Assembly: GCA_035559795.1 (NCBI GenBank)
Contig: DATMAR010000013.1
Span: 62,001-126,000 of the forward strand
Length of the DNA stretch: 64,000 nt
Direction: 5' to 3'
Origin: Fimbriimonadales bacterium
GTDB taxonomy: Bacteria > Armatimonadota > Fimbriimonadia > Fimbriimonadales > ATM1
Shown here: positions 18,400 through 27,574 of the stretch, piece after piece
How the letters are laid out: every line of letters starts with the position of its first letter
Numbering within the stretch: position 1 is the stretch's first letter
Position numbers and translations under genes: made by a program
The notes under the pieces: model-generated
The model's input: only the letters and a program-made list of their open reading frames with translations
The model's database searches: none
Told to the model about the DNA's origin: nothing

Positions 18400-19077
18400 T
18401 TATAAATGCGCTCGGAAAAAGGCGAGCATTCTTTTCCAAGTGTCTTCTGCAGCTTCGCGATTATATACTTCCGGACGATCGTCGTTGAAAAACGCATGGT
18501 CCGTATTGGGATAAATAATAAATTCGTGTTCTTTCCCTAAATCCGTAAGTTTTTTATCCAGAGCATCCACGACATCGCGATTTACATATGCATCTCTTTC
18601 TGCGAAAAACCCTAAAACGGGAGCTTGCAGTTTTTCGAACTGGGGATTAAAGTTCGGATGAATTCCATAGTAATCCACACAGGCGCCGATTTGCGGATTG
18701 ACAGTCGCTGCATAAAGAGCCAATTGCCCCCCCATACAAAAGCCTACGATTCCTACTTTATCACCTTCTGTCGCTTCGTCATGCAATAATCTTACGATTG
18801 CTCCCCGCAAAGCCTTTTCGGTTTCCACAACGTTCAGCGCCATCATAAGTTTTCCTGCAGTATCGGGGTCGGATGCTGTTTTTCCCTTGTAAAGGTCAGG
18901 GGCTAACGCTGTAAATCCTTCCTCAGCGAAGCGGTCGCAGACATTTTTTATATGACCCACTAAACCCCACCACTCTTGTATCACGATAACTCCAGGACCT
19001 TTTCCTTTCGCAGAACGTGCAAGATATCCTTGCCACTCCATACCGTTTCCCATGAATGAAATCATTTCTCCACGCAT
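18400..19077 (-). CDS. Dienelactone hydrolase family protein
   Basis: 225 residues of alpha/beta hydrolase fold. The dienelactone hydrolase triad is visible: nucleophile Cys in VGIVGFCMGGQLALY, Asp in GFFAERDAYVN, and His in NTDHAFFNDDRPEVYN. The EWWGLVGHIKNVCDRFAEEG segment is also family-typical. The substrate is unknown; relatives hydrolyse lactone or ester bonds. Alone, ATG 19077. Confidence 0.88.
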   Translation of the reverse strand: MRGEMISFMGNGMEWQGYLARSAKGKGPGVIVIQEWWGLVGHIKNVCDRFAEEGFTALAPDLYKGKTASDPDTAGKLMMALNVVETEKALRGAIVRLLHDEATEGDKVGIVGFCMGGQLALYAATVNPQIGACVDYYGIHPNFNPQFEKLQAPVLGFFAERDAYVNRDVVDALDKKLTDLGKEHEFIIYPNTDHAFFNDDRPEVYNREAAEDTWKRMLAFFRAHL

Positions 19078-19458
19078 GCTGGCTATTATGACGAAAAAGT
19101 TAAGATTAAATGTCCATTAGTGAAAACGGAAATTTTTCCTCGGTATCGAAAAAAAGAATGAATTACAGAATCATCGTGAAACCAAAATAGGGGTCGGCGG
19201 GCAAAACCGACCCCTTGGGGAGGGAATGACCGTCCGAGGGCTGGACGGTATCCATGCTTGTTTGCTTTAGGGCGAGGCAAAAGATGGCTAAAAAGCTCTC
19301 TTGCGTTGCTTTGATTACCTTTTTCCGCTTTTTATAAAGTCCATTCCCGTAGGAGTGCGAGACCTGACCAAAGTTTTCAAAAAAACGAGGACGTTTACTT
19401 GCTGAAAAAATGCCAGGATATCACTCGAACGTGCTAAACTCTTAGAAATCTCCAAGGC
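19078..19458. other. Gap without a gene; two adjacent hairpins
   Basis: No convincing coding frame. It contains two inverted repeats close together: GGGGTCGG / CCGACCCC (19190-19197 and 19207-19214) and CCGTCC / GGACGG (19230-19235 and 19243-19248). Neither is followed by a T-run on the plus strand. They could belong to a leader or a small RNA, but no known RNA family is recognised. The remaining ~200 bp before 19459 show nothing clear. Confidence 0.35.
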
Positions 19459-20610
19459 TTGGTTCTTTTCCCAATTCGGGTGCAATTCGTGGGTACTGCA
19501 TATACTCCGGGGTTAACGGTAAGTCCGAACGTAGTCGTTCGGAAGGTTCGCCGTTTGCCAATGAAAGGGGAAGTGCTCGTGAAAGAAGGGATGGAAGTCG
19601 AGCCGAATACAATCGTGGCGAGGACCTTTTTGCCGGGACATTTACAAACGGTGAAGGTCGCAGAAAAACTCGGTGTAGAACCCAAAGAGGTCCCTTCCTT
19701 GTTGAAGGTAAAGATTGGTGATACCGTAAACGTCGGCGACCTAATTGCTGAATCGAAGGGGATTTTCGGATTGTTCAAAGGGCAGGTGTACAGTGAATAT
19801 GCGGGCACCGTGGAAGCAGTCTCCGAAGTGAGCGGGCACGTACTAATTCGAGAGGCACCGATTCCTGTAGAAATTAATGCTTACATTCGTGGACGTGTGG
19901 TCGAAGTGATAGAAAATGAAGGAGCGGTTATCGAAGCGCAAGGTGCATTGATTCAAGGCATTTTCGGTATAGGTGGAGAGCGTGTAGGGAGAATCCGCGT
20001 AGCGGTTTCTTCTCCTGACGAAGTACTCGACATCAAACATATCCAACCCGATGACACAGGAAAAATCCTTATCGGTGGTTCAGGAATCACTTTGGAAGCG
20101 ATTCGAGAAGCAGAGAAAAGAAACGTCGTCGGCTTGGTTGCTGGCGCGGTGCGCGATGATGTGATTACTCAGTACTTGGGTTATGAAATCGGTGTTGCAA
20201 TCACAGGTCAAGAGCCTATTCCGCTGACGATCGTTATTACAGAAGGCTTCGGACAATTAGCAATGGCACAACGAACTTTTAATTTATTCAAACAATTGGA
20301 AGGGCGTGAGGCGAGTATCAACGGAGCAACACAAATCCGTGCCGGGGTCATTCGACCGGAGGTCATCGTGCCTCTCGAAGAAACCATCGGTACGAAAACT
20401 GAACAAACGGAGGTGAGCACATTGGAAATTGGAACCCCGATTCGTGTGATTCGAGAGCCTTATTTCGGAGAATTAGGTGTGGTGGTCGAATTACCTCCCG
20501 AACTTCAGGTGATTGATTCCGGCTCTGAGGTTCGTGTGTTAAAAGCGAAATTAACGGACGGAAGAATCGTGACGGTTCCGCGCGCGAATGTAGAAATCAT
20601 TGCATCGTAA
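19459..20610 (+). CDS. Conserved-looking protein with barrel-sandwich-like and KOW-like segments
   Basis: 383 residues without signal peptide. The N-terminal third contains repeated Gly-turn-strand units (KGEVLVKEGMEVEPNTIV, LVKVKIGDTVNVGDLIAE-type, YAGTVEAVSEVSGHV) that look like biotinyl/lipoyl barrel-sandwich hybrids. The centre has an alpha/beta part (ILIGGSGITLEAIREAEKRN, EIGVAITGQE). The C-terminus (REPYFGELGVVVELPPEL) looks like a KOW-type beta strand pair. Function unknown. The start is uncertain; TTG 19459 has only a weak upstream site. 20 nt before the response regulator gene, so the two are likely co-transcribed. Confidence 0.65.
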   Translation: MVLFPIRVQFVGTAYTPGLTVSPNVVVRKVRRLPMKGEVLVKEGMEVEPNTIVARTFLPGHLQTVKVAEKLGVEPKEVPSLLKVKIGDTVNVGDLIAESKGIFGLFKGQVYSEYAGTVEAVSEVSGHVLIREAPIPVEINAYIRGRVVEVIENEGAVIEAQGALIQGIFGIGGERVGRIRVAVSSPDEVLDIKHIQPDDTGKILIGGSGITLEAIREAEKRNVVGLVAGAVRDDVITQYLGYEIGVAITGQEPIPLTIVITEGFGQLAMAQRTFNLFKQLEGREASINGATQIRAGVIRPEVIVPLEETIGTKTEQTEVSTLEIGTPIRVIREPYFGELGVVVELPPELQVIDSGSEVRVLKAKLTDGRIVTVPRANVEIIAS

Positions 20611-20630
20611 ATAAAGAGGAGAAGACGAAA

Positions 20631-21299
20631 ATGCGAATTCTCGTTGTAGACGACGAACCTTTGCTTTTAGAAACCGTTTCGCACCGCTTGACTAAAGACG
20701 GCTACACCGTGCTCACCTCTAAAACTGCCGAAGATGCTCTCAAGAAGATAAGACTACAAAGACCGGATTTAGTGATTCTGGATGTCATGCTTCCTGGACG
20801 TTCCGGATTCGAACTTTCCCAAACGATTCGTGAAGAAAGCAACATTCCGATTTTGTTTTTATCCGCACGGGTCGGCTCAGAGGACCGTTTGAAAGGTTTC
20901 GAAGTGGGGGGGGACGATTATTTGACGAAGCCCTTTAATCTTTCTGAACTCTCGGCGAGAGTCCGCGCGATTCTGAGAAGAGTGAAGGTTCTCCCGGAAA
21001 AGAAACGAATAGAAACAGGTGGTTTGTCTATCGATTCCGAGCGGCAAGAAGTCATCTGCAACGGAAAAAAATTAGAACTTCGCCCGAAAGAATTCGCCTT
21101 GCTGCTACTTTTAGCCTCCAATCCGGGAAAAGTTTTCACGCGGAAAACGCTTCTTGCTCGAGTGTGGGGCGAGAACATAACCTTTACCACGAGAACCGTG
21201 GACGTTCATATCAGTTGGCTGCGGAAACGATTAGAGAAAGAGGCAGGAAGTCCTCAGCGAATCTTCACGGTTAGAAATGTAGGATATAAATTCGAATAG
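20631..21299 (+). CDS. OmpR/PhoB-family response regulator
   Basis: 222 residues. The receiver domain has the acidic pocket VVDDEP, the phospho-acceptor Asp51 (LVILDVMLPGRSG), FLSAR and YLTKPF. The C-terminal winged-helix domain (about 125-222) includes LELRPKEFALLLLLASNPG and TRTVDVHISWLRKRLE. AGGAG-type ribosome site before ATG 20631. No histidine kinase gene is next to it, so it is an orphan regulator here. A G8 run at 20906-20913 encodes the Gly-Gly of VGGDDY. Confidence 0.93.
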   Translation: MRILVVDDEPLLLETVSHRLTKDGYTVLTSKTAEDALKKIRLQRPDLVILDVMLPGRSGFELSQTIREESNIPILFLSARVGSEDRLKGFEVGGDDYLTKPFNLSELSARVRAILRRVKVLPEKKRIETGGLSIDSERQEVICNGKKLELRPKEFALLLLLASNPGKVFTRKTLLARVWGENITFTTRTVDVHISWLRKRLEKEAGSPQRIFTVRNVGYKFE

Positions 21300-21356
21300 C
21301 GATAAAGATTATTTCGGACGCTTACTTGAGCGATAAAATTACCTGAGCAACAAAAT

Positions 21357-21863
21357 TTAAAAAATAAAGATGTCGATCTGAGACGGGTCGAGAGTCCCCC
21401 CCCTCATTAGCCAAACCGGTTCAGGGATAATAAAAAGCCTTCGCTTCGTCTCTCGTTGAAATTCGAGTTCCGCAGGTCCGTCGTAGTTAAAGCGAATGCC
21501 GCGAAAGGTCAAATCTGTAGTGAGTCGGCATTTGGCAATCGCAGAATCACCAGAAATTTCGATAGAGTTCACTTTGATTTCGAGTTTCGTTATTTTTGCT
21601 TCGCGGATGAACCGGCTCACCTCGTAACGCGGGTTCGGAACCTCTTCGCTGTAGGGTTCGGGCAGACGAAATTGATTAGATAACCTTTCTAATACTCCGC
21701 CTGGGCGGTGCTCCAGGCTCGCTTTGCGCATTTCTTCGATGGCTTCGCGAATTTGTGCCTCGTCGTTCGGTTTCATTAGAATCAGCACCACATTCACCGC
21801 AAGAACGAGGAGTATACAAATCCCGCCGATAACAAGCGCCCAAAAAACCGGTGACTTCTTCAT
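21357..21863 (-). CDS. Membrane-anchored hypothetical protein
   Basis: 168 residues with an N-terminal membrane helix (about 8-30, FWALVIGGICILLVLAVNVV). The outer part begins EAQIREAIEEMRKASLEHR and ends in beta strands (ISGDSAIAKCRLTTDLTF), a pattern like an NTF2/SnoaL-type cone fold, though this is only a resemblance. Alone; a C8 run at 21396-21403 encodes the Gly-Gly near the C-terminus. Confidence 0.6.
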   Translation of the reverse strand: MKKSPVFWALVIGGICILLVLAVNVVLILMKPNDEAQIREAIEEMRKASLEHRPGGVLERLSNQFRLPEPYSEEVPNPRYEVSRFIREAKITKLEIKVNSIEISGDSAIAKCRLTTDLTFRGIRFNYDGPAELEFQRETKRRLFIIPEPVWLMRGGTLDPSQIDIFIF

Positions 21864-22020
21864 AATCCTTTTCGATTATACGCAGATTTTTTGGTAGAAG
21901 TCTCCTTTACTCGTTGTGTCGAGAAGGAGAAATTCAGAACAATGTCGACCTTCGTCACTGCCGCCATGAATTGCCCCCCCTTGTAGCAGGCTTGTGAGGG
22001 GATGGAGGGATAGAAGCAGA

Positions 22021-22115
22021 CCGTCACAGAAACGTCACAACAATCTGTGACGGTTCCGTGATTCCTTATAAATTTTAATATCTCCTAAAAGGCGCAAATC
22101 GGAAATCCTTGCGCC
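22021..22115 (+). promoter_or_regulatory. Perfect inverted repeat and leader hairpin upstream of the repeat-protein gene
   Basis: CCGTCACAG (22021-22029) and CTGTGACGG (22044-22052) form a perfect 9-bp inverted repeat with a 14-nt spacer that contains another GTCACA. The size and symmetry fit a dimeric repressor or activator site. Further down, GGCGCAA / TTGCGCC (22091-22097 and 22109-22115) forms a hairpin just before the ribosome site at 22122-22127. No known riboswitch is recognised. The region lies between divergent genes. Confidence 0.45.
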
Positions 22116-22131
22116 GAAATAGGAGAAGAAA

Positions 22132-23463
22132 ATGACGAAACTATGCTCGATACTTTTAGCAATCGGCTTTGCGCTCGCTGCGCAAGCCGCTCCACTTCGG
22201 TATTCCAGTGGAGGAGTTCATGACGACGCGGGTTGGGCTGTTACGACAAACCCAGGGAATGGCGACATCTATGTAACCGGGACAGCATATGCGGGAGCTG
22301 CGCAACTCAACGATATGTGCTTGGTGAAATACAACGCGAATGGTGTCTTTCAGTGGGCAAGAAGGTTCGGCCGACCCGGGCAGAACGACGAAGCACTCGA
22401 TGTGGCAATTTCTCCCGTGAACGGAGAAATCTACGTAACAGGTTACGTCAGGGACACAGTAACCGGTATTGCAGCCGTAGCGACCCTGCATTTCACCCCC
22501 AATGGCGCTTTGGTAGGTCAACATGCATTCGCAGGGCTTATGCAAGGTGACCATATCGGGCAAGAGATAGGGTTCGATATGTTCGGTGGAGTCTATGTTC
22601 GCGGACTGGCAACTAATGCGGGAACAGGAAAGGATTTCCTGCTCATAAAGTATAACCCTGGTCTATCACCATTGTGGGTTAAATTTTGGGATGGAGCGAA
22701 TGGCGACGACATTTCCAGCGCGATGGAAGTAACCCCTAATGGAGTTTACATCGTCGGGAAGTCAACCAACCCTGCGGATGTCGATGGAATTGCCCTTCGC
22801 TACACTTTAGGCGGTGTTCTGGCAAACACTCGGTATGTGATCGGTGTAGCCGGTGGTAACGATGAGATCAACGACATCGCTGTCGCTCCTGGCGGTGGTG
22901 ATGTGCTGATTACGAGTACACGCTCGCGTGGACCAGCAGCAAGCGACATGCAAATAACTACCATGCGTTGGTCCGGTAATTTCGGTGCAACCATGTGGGT
23001 TCATAACTTTAACCTCTTTCCTGGAAATTCGCTTGATCTAGCGAAAAAGGTCAAGGTAAGTCCAATAGGGGTTGTCGTTGCTGGTTCCTCGCAAAATCAA
23101 AACTTCCTCACGGACATCGTATGCTATCAGCTCAATCCATCCACAGGAGGGATTGTCGGATTGCAAGTTACCAACTTTCCGGGAGAGGATTTAGCTGTTG
23201 ACCTCGCTGTAGACCCTGCCGGCCCGATATATGTAACCGGTGTAGACGATGCTACCGGCTATCCTAAGTATTTAACCCTCCGAATAGATGGTGGATTAAT
23301 TACTTGGGTATCGGCTTACGGTAATGCCGGGCAAGACGTCCCCAGTGAACTTACTCTGAACATGAACGTGATGCCCGTAGTCACCGGTCGCTCCTATGAC
23401 CCGGCATCAGGTTTCGATATCTTGACCCTCCGTATCGACCCAGCGACAGGGATGGTTTTATAA
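22132..23463 (+). CDS. Secreted SBBP-like beta-propeller repeat protein
   Basis: 443 residues: signal peptide ending ALAAQAA near residue 20, then about seven blades of ~50 residues with the pattern NGDIYVTGTAY...LVKYN..G...W, typical of SBBP/beta-propeller repeats (for example GEIYVTGYVRD, GGVYVRGLATN, GPIYVTGVDDA). No catalytic residues. Likely extracellular or cell-surface with an unknown ligand. AGGAGAAG ribosome site. It ends 64 bp before the BTAD regulator gene on the same strand. Confidence 0.8.
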   Translation: MTKLCSILLAIGFALAAQAAPLRYSSGGVHDDAGWAVTTNPGNGDIYVTGTAYAGAAQLNDMCLVKYNANGVFQWARRFGRPGQNDEALDVAISPVNGEIYVTGYVRDTVTGIAAVATLHFTPNGALVGQHAFAGLMQGDHIGQEIGFDMFGGVYVRGLATNAGTGKDFLLIKYNPGLSPLWVKFWDGANGDDISSAMEVTPNGVYIVGKSTNPADVDGIALRYTLGGVLANTRYVIGVAGGNDEINDIAVAPGGGDVLITSTRSRGPAASDMQITTMRWSGNFGATMWVHNFNLFPGNSLDLAKKVKVSPIGVVVAGSSQNQNFLTDIVCYQLNPSTGGIVGLQVTNFPGEDLAVDLAVDPAGPIYVTGVDDATGYPKYLTLRIDGGLITWVSAYGNAGQDVPSELTLNMNVMPVVTGRSYDPASGFDILTLRIDPATGMVL

Positions 23464-23527
23464 CTCCCATAACGAAAAGGAGAAAAGGGGGCGCTCACAG
23501 CGAAAACCCCTGTGATAATATGAAAAT

Positions 23528-26500
23528 GTGGGCGTCCCTTCCTTTCAAAAAGAAGGCGTCGAACCGTGGAAAATAGAACTACTCGGGACGTTCAATGTCT
23601 CGCGTTTAGGGTTCAAGCCTCGTTTTCGAACGCGCAAAACCGCGGGTGTTTTGGCGTACCTCGCGTATTATTGCGGCAAGCCGATATCCAAAGAACTTTT
23701 AGCCGAGTGTTTTTGGCCCGATGCAAATGCCGACCAAAGTCGTCACTCGTTGCGAATGGCTCTTTACGATATACGAAGCGCCTTAACTGTAGCGGACATT
23801 CCTATAGACTCTCTTTTAGTTACTTCTCGCAACACTTGCGAAATTCTTCCCGAATTCGTGGAAGTAGATGTTCTGAAATTCCGAAAGCATCTCGACGAAG
23901 CGCAAACTTCGAAGTCCGATCACGAACGCGCTTGCTTTTTGCAATCGGCAATAGAGATTTATCAAGGCCCGCTTCTTTCTGGTTTTACGGAGAGTTGGGT
24001 ACTTCCGCAAATGTTGGAACTGGAAGAAAGTTATGCGCAGGCGGTTTCTCGGTTATCGGATTTGCTTTCGCAACGGGGCGATGGGGAAGTGGCAGCGAAA
24101 ATGCTCAAGCGCGCAATGGCACTTTGCAGTTTTCGAGAGGATTTGCATATTGCGTTGATTCGCACTTATGTGCAGGCAGGCAAAACGAGCGCAGCGATCC
24201 AACAATACGAGGTTTTGGAAAAAATGCTGGATGAAGAGTGGGGAGAATTGCCTTCTTCTGAGGCAACCGAGCTTTTGGAGTCATTGCCGAAGAAATATGG
24301 CGATACATTAGCCCCCCTCGAAGAAAAAATTGTGACGCCTGTTTTTCACAGCATCGAAAGAGAACGAACGGAACTCGAACAAAGCGTCTTTTATGGGAGG
24401 CAAAAGGAACTCGAAGAACTGACATCGCTTTTACAACCGGGGGGGGATTCTCGTTTGGTAACTCTGGTGGGAATCGGCGGCAGCGGAAAGACGCGGCTTG
24501 CGCAAAAAGCCCTTTCCAACTTGATTTCTGCTTACGAAAATCGCGCTTGGTTGATTCCTCTCGTTTCTGTTCGCGTTGCGAAGCACTTGCCCGACATCAT
24601 CTTGATGACATTGCATAAAAGTTCGAGGTCTGGACAAGAGCCTTTCGAGGAAGTCATGAACCTACTCGGCGAGAAACCAGCATTATTGGTGCTGGACAAT
24701 TTAGAACAATTGCTGCCGGTATGCGCGCAAACGGTTCACGCGCTTCTCGAAAGATGCAAAGGACTTTCAATACTCGTTACGTCGCGCATCCCCACCGGCA
24801 TTTCCGGTGAACGCATTTTGACTGTTCGCTCATTAGAGTTGCCGAAAGATTGGCGTGATTTGAACGAACTCAGAACGAATCCATGCGTTATGCTCCTTCT
24901 TCATAGCGCGCAATCCGTGAGACCGGGATTCGATGTAACTGCAGCAAATGCGCGCAGTGTTTACGAAATTTGCGTACGCCTCGAAGGAATTCCATTGGCA
25001 ATAGAATTGGCAGCAATGAAGTTGGCAACAAAAAGCCCTGCGCAAGTATTAGGTTCCATAGGACGCAGAGTAGATCTCAGCACAACGAGCCTCGATTTCC
25101 CGGAAAGACACCGTAGTTTGCGTGAAGTAATTCGATGGAGTTACGAATTGTTGGAAGACGAAGATAGAATTGCGTTTACGAAACTTTCCCTATGCGACGA
25201 CGGGTTCGAGTCCGATTTAGCAGAGGCATTACTCGGAGACAGGGCAGAGGAACGAATCAGGAATTTATTGCAATTCGGTTTAGTGAATTGGGTCGAAACG
25301 GAAGAGTATCTGCGATTTTCGATCTTGGAAACCGTACGTGAACTCGTTTATGAGAGACTCCTCGAAGACGAAAGCATAAAACGGGATGCGGAAAAGAAGC
25401 ATTTCGATTTCTTTTTGAATCTTTGTACGAATGCGAAAAAGGAGGATATCAACTCCTGGGTTTCTCGAATAGATAGGGAACAAGCGAACATCTTAGTGGC
25501 GTTGGCAGTTGCGCAATCCGCAGAAATCGATGCAGAAGAAGCTTGGCGTTTCGCATTCGGATTGCAAGAGTATATTTGGCGGCGAGGGAGATTTCGTATT
25601 TGGGTAGAACCTCTCGAGCATTTGTTGGAAGCGACACACAATAGACTTTCGTCAGAAACCGCGACAACAGCACATTCTCTCATTGGAAAAGTGCATTACG
25701 GTTTACGCGATATCGAGGCGTCCTATCAGCATTATCGCATTTCGGCAGAAATGGCAGAAACGACGAAAAACATCCCACTCATCGTGCAAGCGCGTACGGA
25801 CCTGTGCGTTCCCTCTATTCTTCTGGGACTTTTCGAGGAAGGGAAGAAGAGCTTGAAACAGACTCTTACTCTTCTCGACACCTCGAAAGATGCGCGACTG
25901 TGTTCGGTATGTGAATTGAATCTTGGTTGGTTAACTTATTATAGTGGGGATGAGGGGGGGTCTGAAGATTATTTCAGAAAAGCACTCGAAAGCGCAGAGC
26001 GTAGTGACGAAGATAGCGCTAAAGCCGAGGCATTAGTCGGTATAGCTTGCGCTATTAGCAAAGAAAAATACGAAGAAGCACGGTCTCATTTCGAAAAAGC
26101 CCTCGAAATTTTCGAGAAGAGGGGCTACCCCGAGCGAATCGCACATTGCTCTTATCAGCGAGCGTTGACGGAATATCGAAATAGCAATTTCGAAGGAGCG
26201 CTCTTTTATCTATACAAATCGCTTCGTGTTTTTACGGAAAACGGAGTGCGCCTCGGTCAACATCCTCTAACCGTCGCCGGCATCGTTCTTTCGGGAAAAG
26301 ACCTTTTCGAAGAAGCCGTCGCCTGTTGGAAACGCGCGGAAGCAACACGAGAGCGCTATGGCTTAATCATGATGCCGGTCATTCAAGAAGACTATGAACG
26401 TGAATTCGCTCGTGCTCTCGACTCTTTGAACGAGGAGCAAATCCACAACGCGGAATCTTTCGGCACTCGCGCATCAGACGAAAAGTTGGTAGATTTTCTA

Positions 26501-26551
26501 TTTCGAAAAGAAAAAATTCCCTCTCCAGTGTCGGCGAAAGATGTGCTTTAG
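23528..26551 (+). CDS. BTAD-type transcriptional regulator with STAND NTPase and TPR repeats
   Basis: 1007 residues. Order: an OmpR-like winged helix without receiver (about 12-100, LLGTFNVSRLG... AECFWPDANADQSRHSLRMA), a BTAD helical domain (about 100-245), a STAND/NB-ARC ATPase (Walker A VGIGGSGKTRL near 313-323; Walker B PALLVLDNLEQL; IPLAIELAAMKL), then TPR-like helices (about 640-960). This is the AfsR/SARP-MalT-like signal-integrating layout: ligand or protein binding to the TPRs should drive ATP-dependent assembly and DNA binding. GTG start at 23528. The propeller gene upstream may be linked in function. Confidence 0.88.
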   Translation: MGVPSFQKEGVEPWKIELLGTFNVSRLGFKPRFRTRKTAGVLAYLAYYCGKPISKELLAECFWPDANADQSRHSLRMALYDIRSALTVADIPIDSLLVTSRNTCEILPEFVEVDVLKFRKHLDEAQTSKSDHERACFLQSAIEIYQGPLLSGFTESWVLPQMLELEESYAQAVSRLSDLLSQRGDGEVAAKMLKRAMALCSFREDLHIALIRTYVQAGKTSAAIQQYEVLEKMLDEEWGELPSSEATELLESLPKKYGDTLAPLEEKIVTPVFHSIERERTELEQSVFYGRQKELEELTSLLQPGGDSRLVTLVGIGGSGKTRLAQKALSNLISAYENRAWLIPLVSVRVAKHLPDIILMTLHKSSRSGQEPFEEVMNLLGEKPALLVLDNLEQLLPVCAQTVHALLERCKGLSILVTSRIPTGISGERILTVRSLELPKDWRDLNELRTNPCVMLLLHSAQSVRPGFDVTAANARSVYEICVRLEGIPLAIELAAMKLATKSPAQVLGSIGRRVDLSTTSLDFPERHRSLREVIRWSYELLEDEDRIAFTKLSLCDDGFESDLAEALLGDRAEERIRNLLQFGLVNWVETEEYLRFSILETVRELVYERLLEDESIKRDAEKKHFDFFLNLCTNAKKEDINSWVSRIDREQANILVALAVAQSAEIDAEEAWRFAFGLQEYIWRRGRFRIWVEPLEHLLEATHNRLSSETATTAHSLIGKVHYGLRDIEASYQHYRISAEMAETTKNIPLIVQARTDLCVPSILLGLFEEGKKSLKQTLTLLDTSKDARLCSVCELNLGWLTYYSGDEGGSEDYFRKALESAERSDEDSAKAEALVGIACAISKEKYEEARSHFEKALEIFEKRGYPERIAHCSYQRALTEYRNSNFEGALFYLYKSLRVFTENGVRLGQHPLTVAGIVLSGKDLFEEAVACWKRAEATRERYGLIMMPVIQEDYEREFARALDSLNEEQIHNAESFGTRASDEKLVDFLFRKEKIPSPVSAKDVL

Positions 26552-26613
26552 ATTTAATAGCACTTAGTAGAAGTGCCGAAAGGTGTGATTTCTGGCTTCG
26601 CTTTAGGGGGTGT

Positions 26614-27522
26614 TCATCTCAAGACCGCGCGCACTTGCTCGATATCTCGTTGCATCTGCATCCGCAGTTCGTCTACTGAAAGAAACTTCTCTTCCTCGCG
26701 CAAGCGCTCCACGAAAAACAATACAGCGAGATGACCATATAAATTTTGCGGCGGAAAATCGAGCAGATGCGCTTCTATGGCGAACCCCGTTCCTACCGTC
26801 GGTCGCTCGCCGATACTTAAAGCCGCTTGAAACTTTCCATACGAGGTCTCTGCATATCCGGCATAGATTCCATAACGGGGAAGAATCTGTTCCACCACAG
26901 GGACGATATTCAAAGTCGGAATACCCAACTCTTTTCCCAACCCGCTTCCTTGCACGACGATTCCAGAAATACCGTAAGGAGAACCGAGCAAAATACTCGC
27001 CCCCTTCACGTCTCCTTCGGCGATCTTCTTTCGGATATTCGTAGAACTCACTCGTTGTCCTTCATAGGTTTCGGGGGGGACGGCAATCGTGTCGATTTTT
27101 TCTTTTAGCCAATTCACATCTCCCGTACGATCTTTCCCGAATGCGAAGTCATGCCCTACGACTACGGTGCCTGCGCGTAAGCGACTTCTGAGAACATTTT
27201 CGAAAAATTGTTCGGGACTTTGCGATGCGAACTCTTTATCGAATCTTACGATAACCAATATATCAACGCCTAATTTCTCGATTTTGCGAATCTTGAGATC
27301 AGGAGGCAAAATCGTGGGGGGGCAGTGCTCGGGACGCAAAACAGAAAGCGGATGGCGGTCGAACGTCAAAACGATGCAGGGCCTTTGGTGATTCTTCGCA
27401 TCTTCGCATGCCCTTCGAATTACTGCCTGATGCCCCAAATGAACTCCGTCGAACACACCAATGGAAACTGTGCTCTCATTCCAAGACGCAGTAAGAGTTT
27501 CGAGACCGTAAATGGTAATCAC
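26614..27522 (-). CDS. ribF: Bifunctional riboflavin kinase / FAD synthetase
   Basis: 302 residues. The N-terminal FAD synthetase (nucleotidyltransferase) domain shows GVFDGVHLGHQAVI, FDRHPLSVL and SSTNIRKKIAEGDV. The C-terminal riboflavin kinase domain shows GSGLGKELGIPTLNI, GIYAGY, SIGERPTVG and EAHLLDF. It makes FMN and FAD from riboflavin. GTG start at 27522. Located 52 nt downstream of uvrA on the same strand. Confidence 0.96.
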   Translation of the reverse strand: MITIYGLETLTASWNESTVSIGVFDGVHLGHQAVIRRACEDAKNHQRPCIVLTFDRHPLSVLRPEHCPPTILPPDLKIRKIEKLGVDILVIVRFDKEFASQSPEQFFENVLRSRLRAGTVVVGHDFAFGKDRTGDVNWLKEKIDTIAVPPETYEGQRVSSTNIRKKIAEGDVKGASILLGSPYGISGIVVQGSGLGKELGIPTLNIVPVVEQILPRYGIYAGYAETSYGKFQAALSIGERPTVGTGFAIEAHLLDFPPQNLYGHLAVLFFVERLREEEKFLSVDELRMQMQRDIEQVRAVLR

Positions 27523-27574
27523 ATCGAAGAGTCTACCTTCGAAATCATTTTAGACTTGTCGAACTGGGGATCGG

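Noticed and set aside
19086-19280. 64-residue minus-strand frame in the gap
   Set aside because: It spans two GC-rich hairpins, has low-complexity Pro/Arg content and no recognisable ribosome site or domain.
22053-22131. Cyclic-di-GMP riboswitch before the propeller gene
   Set aside because: A hairpin is present, but the conserved core and tetraloop-receptor pattern of the GEMM classes are not seen.
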